Positions 16,780-25,544 of a stretch of 64,000 nucleotides of DNA are shown piece after piece. The notes under the pieces were generated by a model, which was not told the origin of the DNA, searched no databases, and worked only from the letters and a program-made list of their open reading frames with translations. The position numbers were made by a program, and so were the translations under genes. Within the stretch, counting starts at the first letter, position 1. Every line of letters begins with the position of its first letter. Source of the stretch: Paracoccaceae bacterium (GTDB taxonomy: Bacteria; Pseudomonadota; Alphaproteobacteria; Rhodobacterales; Rhodobacteraceae). Where the stretch lies: contig WKFI01000011.1 of the NCBI GenBank assembly GCA_014872875.1, positions 124,001 through 188,000 on the forward strand, written 5' to 3'.

Positions 16780-17661
16780 TTATCCGTCCTTCAACTCCGA
16801 CAACCAGGTGCAGAACAATCGCACCTCTTCCATCTTGGCATTCCCCGGTCGCGGTACTGCAAAATGTGATGGCCGAATCGGCAAGCGATAGGGGAATGGA
16901 GAGATCAGTGCCCCACTTTCGATATAGCCGCGGGCATAGTCTTCCAGCACCATCGTAGCCCCCCAGCCTGCTGCAACGCTCTGAAGGGCGATCAATGAGC
17001 TGTCCACGCTGAACCCGTTGCTGACGGGAGGCAGACCCAGATCGAACATGTCCGACAGCCGAATCCAGTCCACCTCGGACCCGACGATCTGCACCACGCC
17101 GGCCTCGGCAAGTTGTGGGACATCCCTCTGCGGCAAACACTCGAATACCTGAGGGCAGCAGACAATCTGTGCCTCATTGGGGCCCAGGTGATAGACCGTT
17201 TCTTCGGCCCAATTTCCGTGTCCAAAGCGAATGTCCAAATCGAAGCGATCATCCGTGAACCTGTCCGCCCAGACTGTCGTGGTCAACTGAATCCGAAGAT
17301 GCGGGTGTTTTCGGTGAAACGCAGGAAGCTGCGGCGCCAGGACCAAGGCCGCAAATGAAATCGAGGCCCTGACATTCAGCACCACCTGCCGTGTTCCGCC
17401 AAACAGCCCCCGGGTCGCCTCGGACATGTCGGCCAGCGCGCGGCGGATAGGGATGGCATAAGCCTCACCCTTCTCGGTCAGCGCCACGCCACGCGGCAGC
17501 CGGGTAAACAGCGTCGTTCCCAGGTGCTTTTCCAAAAGCCCGATCTGTTGGCTGATTGCAGCAGGCGTCAGATTCAGCTCTGCCGCGGCTGCAGAGAAAC
17601 TGTTCAGACGCGCCGCAGCTTCGAAACTGCGCAACCAATTGGGAGGTGGTAACGGGTCCAT
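16780..17661 (-). CDS. LysR-family transcriptional regulator (GcvA-like)
   Basis: A 293-residue LysR regulator of the GcvA-like branch. I start it at the ATG at 17661 (MDPLPPPNWLRSFEAAARL), which gives the standard N-terminus; upstream in-frame residues are not LysR-like. The helix-turn-helix runs over residues 18-45 (SFSAAAAELNLTPAAISQQIGLLE), followed by the linker helix and a substrate-binding domain ending in WLSEL. It is divergent from the GMC oxidoreductase gene (128 bp apart), so by the usual LysR rule it probably controls that gene and itself. The effector is unknown. Confidence 0.9.
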   Translation of the reverse strand: MDPLPPPNWLRSFEAAARLNSFSAAAAELNLTPAAISQQIGLLEKHLGTTLFTRLPRGVALTEKGEAYAIPIRRALADMSEATRGLFGGTRQVVLNVRASISFAALVLAPQLPAFHRKHPHLRIQLTTTVWADRFTDDRFDLDIRFGHGNWAEETVYHLGPNEAQIVCCPQVFECLPQRDVPQLAEAGVVQIVGSEVDWIRLSDMFDLGLPPVSNGFSVDSSLIALQSVAAGWGATMVLEDYARGYIESGALISPFPYRLPIRPSHFAVPRPGNAKMEEVRLFCTWLSELKDG

Positions 17662-17788
17662 GCAGACCTTTAAATTTTTTTGGGCCTCAGCAGGAAAACA
17701 CATTGTTTGATTGCACTCAACAGGTTTGCCAAGACTTCCGGAAACAAGCTGTGCCCCCACGTTACGTCCCTGTCAGGATCGCCACTCC

Positions 17789-19417
17789 ATGTCGCAAGAA
17801 ACCTATGACTACATCATTGTCGGCGCCGGGTCGGCAGGCTGCATCCTGGCCGAAACACTCAGCCGCAATGGGCGCTACAGGGTAATTCTTCTGGAAGCAG
17901 GCGGCAGCGATAACCGTTTCTGGATCAAGGTACCTCTGGGCTATGCGTTTCTGTTCGCCAACCCTGCGGTCAACTGGCGGTTCAAGGCGGAACCTGATGC
18001 CGGGCTTTCGGATCGCCGCGCATATTGGCCGCGCGGCAAGGTCATTGGCGGATCGGGATCGATCAACGCTATGTTCTATGCGCGCGGGCTAGCCCATGAT
18101 TTCGACGATTGGGAAGCCAGCGGCGCAAAGGGCTGGCATTGGGACGCGGTCCGGGCGACTTATGACGCATTGGAAACCCGCGCTTTCGAAACCGAAACCG
18201 GACGCACCGAAACCCAAGGGGCAGGCCCCTTGCAGGTCGCCACCCGCCCCGACGCCATCCATCCCTTCACCCGGACCTTCCTCCAGGCCGCCGGTCAGAT
18301 CGGCTGGGGGACAGTTCCCGATCTGAACGCCCCCGGGGTCGAAGGGCTTTCAACCGTACCCGCCAACCTGCATCGTGGCCGCAGATGGTCATCGGCCGAC
18401 GCGTTCCTGGGCCAGACCAGACGACGCCAGAACCTGCGGATCGTCCGGCACGCCCATGCCGAACGTGTGGTGTTCGATGGCAAACGCACGACGGGCGTCA
18501 CCTATCGCGTCGGGGGCAAAACCGTCACGGTCCATTCAACCCGCGAAGTGATCCTAAGTGCGGGCGCCGTGAACTCGCCCAAGCTTCTGCAACTGTCCGG
18601 CATCGGCCCGGCAGAGGTTCTGAAACACCATGGTGTGCCGGTTCTTCACCACCTGCCGCAAGTCGGACGCGGGTTGCAGGATCATCTGGGCCTATCCCAG
18701 ATGTTCCAATCCAACAAGGACACATTGAATGCACAGCTGAGCCCTTGGGCCGGGCAGCTGAAAGCCGGCCTGGAGTATGTTCTGCGGCGCAGCGGCCCCC
18801 TGAGCCAGCCCATCAACCAATGCAGCGGCTTTGTCCGTTCTTCGCCGGACCAGGCCCGCCCGGACATGCAGGTTTATTGCAACCCGGCCCTGTATGCGAC
18901 GCCCGAAGACTCTGCGCCAAGCATCGACCGGGTGTCGGGCTTTTCGCTCTGTGCCCAGCCCTGCCGCCCCTCAAGCCGGGGTTGGATCGAGATCCGATCC
19001 GCCAACCCCGAAGACGCGGCCGTTATCCAGCCGAATTCACTTTCGACAGAAGAAGACCGGGCTGCTGCAATCCGGGCCGGGCGGGTACTTCAGACCCTGT
19101 CACAGGCGCCCGCGATCCAGGCCGTGACCCGCGCCGCCGTGGCACCGGATATCACAGTGATGACCGACGACGACCTTCTGGAAACCTTCCGACAACGCGC
19201 GTCCACCGTTTTCCATCCGACCTGCACCTGCAAGATGGGGCAATCACAGGCGCATTCCGTGCTGGACCCAAGGCTGCGCGTGCATGGGATGGCCGGGTTG
19301 CGGGTGATCGGTGCATCGGCCTTTCCCAACATCACTTCGGGCAACACCAACGCACCCACAATGATGCTGGCTCAGCGCGGGGCCGAGATGGTGCTTGAGG
19401 ATGCCGGGGCTGCTTAG
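17789..19417 (+). CDS. GMC-family FAD-dependent oxidoreductase (choline/alcohol dehydrogenase-like)
   Basis: A 542-residue GMC oxidoreductase. The FAD dinucleotide motif is at 12-17 (GAGSAG), the GMC signature RGKVIGGSGSINAM follows near residue 85, STREVILSAGAVNSPKLLQLSGIG is the second GMC signature, and the C-terminus has VFHPTCTCKMG and NITSGNTNAPTMM. These families oxidise primary alcohols (choline, polyethylene glycol, aryl or aliphatic alcohols) to aldehydes. No betaine-aldehyde dehydrogenase, BetI or choline transporter is adjacent, so choline is not assured. The start is ATG 17789 after AGGATC. It is divergent from a LysR gene and converges on the acyl-CoA operon, with the stop inside a shared palindrome. 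Confidence 0.9.
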   Translation: MSQETYDYIIVGAGSAGCILAETLSRNGRYRVILLEAGGSDNRFWIKVPLGYAFLFANPAVNWRFKAEPDAGLSDRRAYWPRGKVIGGSGSINAMFYARGLAHDFDDWEASGAKGWHWDAVRATYDALETRAFETETGRTETQGAGPLQVATRPDAIHPFTRTFLQAAGQIGWGTVPDLNAPGVEGLSTVPANLHRGRRWSSADAFLGQTRRRQNLRIVRHAHAERVVFDGKRTTGVTYRVGGKTVTVHSTREVILSAGAVNSPKLLQLSGIGPAEVLKHHGVPVLHHLPQVGRGLQDHLGLSQMFQSNKDTLNAQLSPWAGQLKAGLEYVLRRSGPLSQPINQCSGFVRSSPDQARPDMQVYCNPALYATPEDSAPSIDRVSGFSLCAQPCRPSSRGWIEIRSANPEDAAVIQPNSLSTEEDRAAAIRAGRVLQTLSQAPAIQAVTRAAVAPDITVMTDDDLLETFRQRASTVFHPTCTCKMGQSQAHSVLDPRLRVHGMAGLRVIGASAFPNITSGNTNAPTMMLAQRGAEMVLEDAGAA

Positions 19418-19431
19418 GGCCCTGGCCCTAA
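19414..19431. terminator. Palindrome spanning two convergent stop codons
   Basis: TTAGGGCC-CT-GGCCCTAA is a perfect inverted repeat that contains the TAG of the GMC gene (19415-19417) and the TAG of the convergent enoyl-CoA hydratase (19428-19430). It could act as a weak bidirectional terminator; no T-run follows on either side. Confidence 0.4.
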
Positions 19432-20213
19432 CGCCCCTTCCAGACCGGGTCACGCTTTTCGGCAAATGCCTTGGCGCCTTCAAGGTTGTCCTCGGACCCG
19501 TACAACACGTCAACACTGCGCAGCTGCCGCGTGGTGATCCGGTTCATGGCATCCTGGAACTTGGCATCCTCGGCATCGCGGACGATCTCTTTGATTGCGG
19601 CGTACACCAGCGGTGGCCCCGATGCCAGCAGCCGCGCCATTTCCCACGCGCGGTCCATCAGCTGGTCCCCGGGCACGATCTCGTTCACCAGCCCCCAGTG
19701 CTTGGCTTCCTCGGCGTCGAACCAGCGCCCTGTCAGCAGCAGTTCCATGGCCACATGGTACGGGATGCGCTTGGGCAGTTTGACGCTGGCCGCATCAGCG
19801 ATGGTACCGGATCGGATTTCCGGTAGCGCGAAAGACGCATGATCAGCTGCGATGATGACATCAGCCGAGATCATCAACTCAAGCCCGCCGCCGCAGGCGA
19901 TGCCGTTCACCGCAGCGATCACAGGCTTGTTCATATCGCGCAGTTCCTGCAGCCCGCCGAAACCGCCAACGCCGTAATCGCCATCCACCGCATCGCCATC
20001 GGCAGCGGCCTTAAGGTCCCAACCAGGGCAAAAGAATTTCTCCCCCCCACCGGTCAGGATCGCAACCCGCAGGTCCGGGTCATCGCGGAAATCACGGAAC
20101 ACCTCGCCCATCACGCGGGAGGTTGCCAGATCGATGGCATTGGCCTTTGGCCGGTCCAGGGTCACTTCCAGAATTGCGCCATCACGGCGCGTCTTTACGG
20201 GGCTGTCGGTCAT
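19428..20213 (-). CDS. Enoyl-CoA hydratase/isomerase, carnitinyl-CoA dehydratase-like
   Basis: A 261-residue crotonase-fold enzyme. The start ATG at 20213 follows AGGAGAG and lies 1 bp after the DJ-1 gene's stop; upstream in-frame sequence belongs to that gene. The oxyanion-hole segments are visible (GEKFFCPGWDLKAA and VNGIACGGGLELMISADVIIA), as is the active-site LPEIRSGTIADAASVKLPKRIP with Glu. The sequence character and exact length resemble CaiD (crotonobetainyl-CoA hydratase, 261 aa), though ordinary enoyl-CoA hydratases are close relatives. It is the last gene of a five-gene operon with an acyl-CoA dehydrogenase and a CoA ligase, which supports a beta-oxidation-like route for a substituted short acyl chain. 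Confidence 0.85.
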   Translation of the reverse strand: MTDSPVKTRRDGAILEVTLDRPKANAIDLATSRVMGEVFRDFRDDPDLRVAILTGGGEKFFCPGWDLKAAADGDAVDGDYGVGGFGGLQELRDMNKPVIAAVNGIACGGGLELMISADVIIAADHASFALPEIRSGTIADAASVKLPKRIPYHVAMELLLTGRWFDAEEAKHWGLVNEIVPGDQLMDRAWEMARLLASGPPLVYAAIKEIVRDAEDAKFQDAMNRITTRQLRSVDVLYGSEDNLEGAKAFAEKRDPVWKGR

Positions 20214-20214
20214 G

Positions 20215-20820
20215 TCATGTCTCTCCTGACAGGCTGAACGGATCGTTTTCGGAGTCGCGATTGGCAGAATACTCCGCCCAGATCGCTGCGTTTTCGGCGG
20301 CTTCTTCGCCACACAGGCGGGCGATGACAGCCAGACTCATGTCGATTCCGGCGGACACCCCGGACGAGGTGAAGAAGCGTCCATCTTCGACCCAGCGAGC
20401 CTTCTTGCGCCAGGTTACTTGATCGGATTGTGCCGCCACCCAATCAAAAGCACGTTTATTGGTTGTGGCAGACAGCCCGTCCAGAACACCCGCCTTGGCC
20501 AACAGGGCAGAGCCCGTACAGACGCTTGTCACGATCTCGGCCTGCGCGCTGGCTTGGCATAGCCAGTCCAGCAGTACCGGATTTTCGATCTGGTCCCGCG
20601 TACCGAACCCACCGGGCACCAGCAGCAGTTCATAGGCAGCACCGTCGGCAAAACTACGCTCGGCGACAACCTCGGGACCGCGCGACGCGCGCACCGGTCC
20701 GGCCGCTTCCGCAACGGTTACGATCTGGAAGTCGTCAGACAACATGCCGAACATCTGTAACGGCCCGAACATGTCTAGCATTTCGAACCCGTCAAACAGG
20801 ATCGCTGCAATCCGGCGCAT
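20215..20820 (-). CDS. DJ-1/PfpI-family protein
   Basis: A 201-residue DJ-1/PfpI (class I glutamine amidotransferase-like) protein. The start MRRIAAILFDGFEMLDMFGP and the nucleophile elbow VCTGSALLAKAGVLDG with its cysteine at about residue 98 are clear, followed by ATTNKRAFDW and SSGVSAGIDMSLAVIARL. This arrangement resembles isonitrile hydratase and the amidase-like domain of GATase1 AraC regulators (no helix-turn-helix is present here). It is the fourth gene of the acyl-CoA operon, 4 bp after the CoA ligase and 1 bp before the hydratase. Its reaction is unknown; an amidase or hydratase step, or a glyoxalase/protective role, is possible. Confidence 0.82.
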   Translation of the reverse strand: MRRIAAILFDGFEMLDMFGPLQMFGMLSDDFQIVTVAEAAGPVRASRGPEVVAERSFADGAAYELLLVPGGFGTRDQIENPVLLDWLCQASAQAEIVTSVCTGSALLAKAGVLDGLSATTNKRAFDWVAAQSDQVTWRKKARWVEDGRFFTSSGVSAGIDMSLAVIARLCGEEAAENAAIWAEYSANRDSENDPFSLSGET

Positions 20821-20824
20821 GGTG

Positions 20825-22852
20825 TCAGTCCTTTCGACGCATCAGGGCATCCGCTGCAATCGCGTCCGTGGGAGTACAGAGAAGCGGATTGATCTCAATC
20901 TCCTCCAATCCTTCCGCATTTGCCAGCACGTAAGCCTCGACTGCACGAATCGCGGTCAGAATCGCCTCGCGATCTGCCGCCGGGTTGCCGCGGTAGCCGC
21001 CCAGCAGCTTGGCAATGCGCAAGCCGTCGAGAGCCCCTTGGATATCAGCATCGGATGCAGGCAAGAGAACAGAGACGCTGTCTTCCATCAATTCGGTCAA
21101 TATGCCGCCTGCCGCCAGAGTCAGGACAAAGCCATGGGCAGGGTCCTTCACCACACCGATCAACATCTCGGCCACGACATCCGTTACCATCTCTTCCACC
21201 AGGTAGCGGTCCGTCGGCATCGCCTCGGCGGCATCACGTACAGCCTGCCCAGTCAACAGGTTCAATGCCACCGCCCCGGCTTCGGTCTTGTGGGCAATCC
21301 CTTCGCCTTTGAGCACCACGGGAAAGCCGATATCTGCCGCTGCAGCGCGGGCCGCCCCCGGGGAAAACACCCGCCTGAAGCCCGGTGCACGCATCCCGTA
21401 CCAAGAAAGGCGTTTCTTGGCCTCGACTTCGGGCACCAGATCGGGCGCAACGGAGGCCGTAGGTAGCAAAAGTGGTTCAGGGTCAGCGGGCAAAGGTTGG
21501 CTGGCCGCGGCGCAAGCGGCAATGGATTCGGTCAGGCCATTGAACGGGACCACTCCGGCAGCGATCAAACGGTCCGCGACGGTTTCGGGCATAAGTTCCG
21601 GCAAGCTGGCCACCAGCCCGACATTGCCTCCAGTCTCGGCGCGTGTCCGGATAATGGCCTGAATTGCGCACTCCCAATCTTCCGGGTCACAACGGTCCGA
21701 ACGCGGAATGTCCGCAATAAGCAGTGTCATCGACAGGTTCGGGTCAACCATGGCGGAAAAGGCCCGCGTCATGGCGTCGGTGTCTCGCCAGATATAGGTG
21801 TGGTAATCCAGCGGGTTGGCCAAGGCCACCATGGGCCCCAACGCCGCGCGCAGATCGGTTTTCTGCCGGTCGTTCAGCGCCGGGAATACCACATTGCGCA
21901 CATGGCCCGTATCGGCGGCCAGGCTGGCCTCCCCCCCGGAACAGCTGATCGTTGCGATGTGGTTGCTTGGCAGGCGCCCCACCACATGCAGAAGCTTCAG
22001 CGTTTCCAGAAAAGTCGGCAAATCATCGAGACGCGGGATGCCGAGGCGTGAGAGCAAGGCCCCGGCCCCCGCGTCGCCGCCAGCAAGCGAGGCGGTATGG
22101 GAAACGGTTGCGGCCTGTGCCTCGGTTGAGCGGCCCACCTTGAGCGCGATGATGGGCTTGCCCAAAGCGCGGGCTCTTGCCGCCAATCCCTCAAACGCGC
22201 GAAGATCTCCGAAGCCCTCAATATGCAGCCCCAGTGCCGTGACCCTGTCATCTTCCAGTAGCGCCTGACCAATCTCGGCAATGCCGGATTGCGCCTGATT
22301 GCCCGCAGTCACGACATAGGCCACCGGCAAGCCCCGGCTCTGCATGGTCAGGTTTATCGCTATGTTCGAGCTTTGAGTGACAAGTGCCACGCCCCGTTCG
22401 GTTCGCTTGCCGCCATGTTGATCAGGCCACAAGAGAGCACCATCCAGATAACTGATGAAGCCATAGCAGTTTGGCCCCAGGATCGGCATATCGCCTGCGG
22501 CCTCCAGCAATTGCTGCTGCAGGTCGGCGCCTTCGGCATCCTCGGCCTGTGCTTCAAGGAAGCCCGAAGCAAAGCACACCGCCCCGCCCGCGCCGCGTTC
22601 CGACAACAGACGGACCGCCTCGATCGTGATGAACCGGTTTACCCCGATGAACGAGGCATCGGGCGCCTCCGGCAGATCCTCGATACCAGAGAAGACGGGC
22701 AGGCCCGCCATTTCTTCGGCCTTGGGATGGACGGGCCAGATCTGGCCCTCGAACCCCATCTTGCGGCACTGTTCGATCACCAGCCGGCACCACGCTCCAC
22801 CACCGATCACGGCAATGGTTTTGGGACGGAAAAGCCTGTTCAACGCTGTCAT
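20825..22852 (-). CDS. ADP-forming acyl-CoA synthetase (acetate-CoA ligase family)
   Basis: A 675-residue NDP-forming acyl-CoA synthetase, the alpha and beta parts being fused. N-terminal CoA-binding Rossmann domain (FRPKTIAVIGGGAW...GQIWPVHPKAEE), two succinyl-CoA-synthetase-like domains with the phosphohistidine context VSHTASLAGGD (residue near 255), and a C-terminal ATP-grasp (GFPVVLKGEGIAHKTEAGAVALNL ... EINPLL). It would activate a carboxylic acid to its CoA thioester with ATP to ADP + Pi. Position between an acyl-CoA dehydrogenase and an enoyl-CoA hydratase makes it the likely entry enzyme of the pathway. Substrate unknown. Confidence 0.88.
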   Translation of the reverse strand: MTALNRLFRPKTIAVIGGGAWCRLVIEQCRKMGFEGQIWPVHPKAEEMAGLPVFSGIEDLPEAPDASFIGVNRFITIEAVRLLSERGAGGAVCFASGFLEAQAEDAEGADLQQQLLEAAGDMPILGPNCYGFISYLDGALLWPDQHGGKRTERGVALVTQSSNIAINLTMQSRGLPVAYVVTAGNQAQSGIAEIGQALLEDDRVTALGLHIEGFGDLRAFEGLAARARALGKPIIALKVGRSTEAQAATVSHTASLAGGDAGAGALLSRLGIPRLDDLPTFLETLKLLHVVGRLPSNHIATISCSGGEASLAADTGHVRNVVFPALNDRQKTDLRAALGPMVALANPLDYHTYIWRDTDAMTRAFSAMVDPNLSMTLLIADIPRSDRCDPEDWECAIQAIIRTRAETGGNVGLVASLPELMPETVADRLIAAGVVPFNGLTESIAACAAASQPLPADPEPLLLPTASVAPDLVPEVEAKKRLSWYGMRAPGFRRVFSPGAARAAAADIGFPVVLKGEGIAHKTEAGAVALNLLTGQAVRDAAEAMPTDRYLVEEMVTDVVAEMLIGVVKDPAHGFVLTLAAGGILTELMEDSVSVLLPASDADIQGALDGLRIAKLLGGYRGNPAADREAILTAIRAVEAYVLANAEGLEEIEINPLLCTPTDAIAADALMRRKD

Positions 22853-22867
22853 GTAACCCTGCTGCGT

Positions 22868-23161
22868 TCAGCCCCGGTCCAGATGGCCGAGGTCTTTTTT
22901 CGGATTGATCTGGTCGCGCACGCGGGATTTCAGCTCCTTCACGTCGGGAAAGCCCCCGTCCCGCTTGCGTTCCCAGATCAGTGCATCATCCACATGGATT
23001 TCAAAGATCCCGCCAATCTCGCCCGGCACCAATGTCACTGCACCCAGATCGGTCTGAAAGGTCTGCAGCAGCTCCTGCGCCATCCATCCGGCGCGCAGCA
23101 GCCAGTTGCAGCCGGTGCAGTAGGTTATGGTGACGCGCGGTTTCGCGGCAGGATCGTTCAT
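22868..23161 (-). CDS. Rdx/SelT-SelW-SelH family thioredoxin-fold protein
   Basis: A 97-residue protein of the Rdx (SelT/SelW/SelH-like) family. The redox motif is CTGC (Cys15-Cys18) right after the first strand (VTITYCTGC), followed by the WLLRAGWMAQELLQTF helix and the GGIFEIHVDDALIWERK strands that define the family. It is the cysteine, not the selenocysteine, form: TGT/TGC codons occur and no in-frame TGA. The gene sits 3 bp after the acyl-CoA dehydrogenase and 15 bp before the CoA ligase, so it is part of the same operon, an unexplained pairing. Function in bacteria is not known. Confidence 0.85.
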   Translation of the reverse strand: MNDPAAKPRVTITYCTGCNWLLRAGWMAQELLQTFQTDLGAVTLVPGEIGGIFEIHVDDALIWERKRDGGFPDVKELKSRVRDQINPKKDLGHLDRG

Positions 23162-23164
23162 GTA

Positions 23165-24328
23165 TTAGCCTCCGAGAGGACGCAGCATCTCGCGGCTGAT
23201 GATATGCCGCTGGATTTCACTGGTGCCTTCCCAGATACGCTCGACCCGTGCGTCGCGCCAGATGCGTTCCAGCGGAAGTTCATCCATCAGGCCCATGCCG
23301 CCGTGGATTTGGATCGCTTCGTCTGCGACAAAGGCCAGCATCTCGGTCGCCTTCAGCTTCGCCATCGACATGTCGGATTCAGTGACGGTGCCCTGATCGA
23401 ATTTCCAACCAGCTTCCCAGGTCAGCAGGTTGGCGGCCTTCAACTCCAATGCCATGTCGGCAAGCTTGAAGGACACGCCCTGGAACTTGCCGATCTGCTG
23501 TCCGAATTGCTTACGCTCGGCGGCGTATTCGACCGAATGCTGCAAGGCGCGTTCCGCCCGACCCAGACAGGTCGCAGCCACCTGCAGACGGGTCGCGCCA
23601 AGCCAGGTGTTAGCAACATCGAACCCCTTATGCAGTTCGCCCAGCATCGCCGATTTCGGAATGCGACAATCATCGAATTCCAGTACTGCGTTGGTATAGC
23701 CGCGATGGCTGACATTCTGATACCCATCGCGCACCTGGAAACCCGGTGTGCCCTTGTCCACGAAGAAGGCGGTGATCAGTTTCTTCTTGCCGCGCGGTGT
23801 ATCTTCCTCACCCGTCGCCATGAAAACGATCGCGAAATCTGCGATGTCGGCGTGGCTGATAAAGTGTTTGGTACCGTTCAGGATAAAGTCATCGCCATCC
23901 TGGCGCGCAGTCGCGGTCATGCCGCGCAGGTCCGATCCGGCGCCCGGCTCGGTCATTGCCAGACAGTCCCATTTTTCGCCCTTCATGCAGGGGTAGAGGT
24001 ACTTTTCTTTCTGTTCATCCGTGCCTGCCATCAGGATGTTCGACGGGCGCGCCACGGCGGTCCAGTGCAGCGCATAATTGGCGCGGCCCAGTTCCTTTTC
24101 GTACATCAACCATGTCAGCGTATCGAGACCGGCCCCGCCCACTTCTTCGGGCATGTTGGCAGCATAAAGCCCGGCCTCCATGGCCTTGGCCTGAATCTCG
24201 CGCACCACATCCATGTCCAGGTGGCCGCTGCGTTCGATCGCAGCCTCGTGCGGGTACAACTCGTTCTCTACAAAGCTGCGGGTGGTGGAGACAATCATCT
24301 CCTGCTCTTCGGTCATCCCAAACTGCAT
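23165..24328 (-). CDS. Acyl-CoA dehydrogenase
   Basis: A 387-residue FAD-dependent acyl-CoA dehydrogenase. MTEEQEMIVSTTRSFVENELYP begins the helical domain; CLAMTEPGAGSDLRGM and NGTKHFISHADIADF are the FAD and substrate loops; ERKQFGQQIGKFQGVSFKLADMA and QIHGGMGLMDELPLERIWRDAR with IWEGTSEIQRHIISREML close the C-terminal domain. The sequence type resembles crotonobetainyl-CoA reductase (CaiA)/gamma-butyrobetainyl-CoA dehydrogenase relatives, but general short-chain dehydrogenases are similar. GGAG stands about 10 bp before the ATG. It is the first gene of the five-gene operon running to 19428. Electron acceptor is presumably ETF. Confidence 0.92.
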   Translation of the reverse strand: MQFGMTEEQEMIVSTTRSFVENELYPHEAAIERSGHLDMDVVREIQAKAMEAGLYAANMPEEVGGAGLDTLTWLMYEKELGRANYALHWTAVARPSNILMAGTDEQKEKYLYPCMKGEKWDCLAMTEPGAGSDLRGMTATARQDGDDFILNGTKHFISHADIADFAIVFMATGEEDTPRGKKKLITAFFVDKGTPGFQVRDGYQNVSHRGYTNAVLEFDDCRIPKSAMLGELHKGFDVANTWLGATRLQVAATCLGRAERALQHSVEYAAERKQFGQQIGKFQGVSFKLADMALELKAANLLTWEAGWKFDQGTVTESDMSMAKLKATEMLAFVADEAIQIHGGMGLMDELPLERIWRDARVERIWEGTSEIQRHIISREMLRPLGG

Positions 24329-24449
24329 GATACGCGGGCTCCATCTTGGCGTTTGAATCAGAGGTATCGGGTCGCCCCTCCAATTTCATGCGAATTTGGA
24401 TATAAATCATGCAATTTTGGTTATTTCGTCACGCCGCATTGCAGCGGTA

Positions 24450-25541
24450 TCAGACATACCCGTTTTGAACCGGGATCAGGTGATTGTCCCACTGGAACTC
24501 CCACGTCGCCTGTGTGCGAACAGTGTCTTGGGTCACGTGCACAATTTGGCCTGTACCTGAGGTCGCCGAAAATCCGCCGGGGCCATGCGCAAGACCGCAG
24601 ACGTCTTCAAGGGTGTGATCCCTAAGAAAAGCACCTGTATCAGCGTCGAATACATGCAGAACACCACCGCGCGGGGACGTAAAGGCAACCCGTGTTCCGT
24701 CTTCCGAGAACGCAACGCTGCCGGCATACCCCATGGTCTGAGCGTGCTGGTCCGGTTTGGATTGGGCCAACACCGGCTTCTGGCCGCGTCGATGCAGACC
24801 CAGAAGCGGCGGATGTTCGGACAGGCTGCCCTGCCATTGCATGGCAAAAGCCACCAGCCCATCCTTGCGTACCGACAGATGGCGGATCGAGTTCTTGTGC
24901 AACGCACGGTCGAGCTCAACCACCTCGAGAACCCGACCCTGCAGGTCCAGATATGTCAGGTTCGGCTGCATCACCGGGATGTTCAGTTTGGTCCGTCCGG
25001 AGTCTGGATGAGTTTCGATACCACCATTGGCGATCACCAGCGTCTCGCCATTGGGCATCAGACGCATGTCATGGGGACCGACCCCGCCAGAGGGGAAAGA
25101 CCCCAGACGGGTATAACCGTTGGCTGCATCCCAAAGGCTGATCCGGCCCTCACCCGCCTCATAGTCGTTTTCGGTGGTAAGGAGAATTTTACCATCGGCG
25201 GAAAAGGCACCGTGGCCATAGAAGTGGCGGCCAGCGGGCGCGTTCAGCGTGGCCAGACGCTCGCCCGTGCGACAGTCCAGCACGATGGCAAACCGACCGG
25301 GACGGCGGGCAAAGCCCACCGCCTCGGCCCGGAAAGGGTGGGCCGCGGCGGCATGGCCGCGGTCCGGCAAGGGAAGCTGGAACAGGAGCTCTCCGACGTC
25401 GGACAAGCCGTAAAGGGCAAATTGTCCATCCGGGTTGCGTGCAGCCGAAAGGTAGCAGGGCGCGCCCAGATCTGCCCAACCCGAGGTCGGGCACAGTCCG
25501 CTGGCCATCATCCCGGCCAGAAACGCACGGCGCGACGGCAT
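24450..25541 (-). CDS. DUF1513 exported beta-propeller-like protein of imelysin cluster
   Basis: A 363-residue DUF1513 protein. The N-terminus MPSRRAFLAGMMASGLCPTSG has a twin-arginine motif followed by a hydrophobic stretch, predicting export by Tat. The body consists of WD-like or propeller strands (HGAFSADGKILLTTENDYEAGEG, GVGPHDMRLMPNGETLVIANGG, HLSVRKDGLVAFAMQWQG, GSVAFSEDGTRVAFTSPRGG), as in the family. DUF1513 genes regularly close an iron-regulated cluster with imelysins. It starts 3 bp after the imelysin gene at 25545, so they form an operon. Biochemical role unknown; an iron-uptake accessory function is inferred from context. Confidence 0.88.
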   Translation of the reverse strand: MPSRRAFLAGMMASGLCPTSGWADLGAPCYLSAARNPDGQFALYGLSDVGELLFQLPLPDRGHAAAAHPFRAEAVGFARRPGRFAIVLDCRTGERLATLNAPAGRHFYGHGAFSADGKILLTTENDYEAGEGRISLWDAANGYTRLGSFPSGGVGPHDMRLMPNGETLVIANGGIETHPDSGRTKLNIPVMQPNLTYLDLQGRVLEVVELDRALHKNSIRHLSVRKDGLVAFAMQWQGSLSEHPPLLGLHRRGQKPVLAQSKPDQHAQTMGYAGSVAFSEDGTRVAFTSPRGGVLHVFDADTGAFLRDHTLEDVCGLAHGPGGFSATSGTGQIVHVTQDTVRTQATWEFQWDNHLIPVQNGYV

Positions 25542-25544
25542 GAA

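Noticed and set aside
17789-19417. betA (choline dehydrogenase) as a firm gene name
   Set aside because: The GMC family is broad and no betB, betI or choline transporter is adjacent.
22868-23161. Rdx protein as a selenoprotein
   Set aside because: Both redox positions are cysteine codons and there is no in-frame TGA.
22289-24625. A 778-codon open frame on the plus strand
   Set aside because: It lies opposite the CoA ligase, Rdx and acyl-CoA dehydrogenase genes, has no family features and a His/Arg/Gln-rich composition typical of antisense frames in GC-rich DNA.
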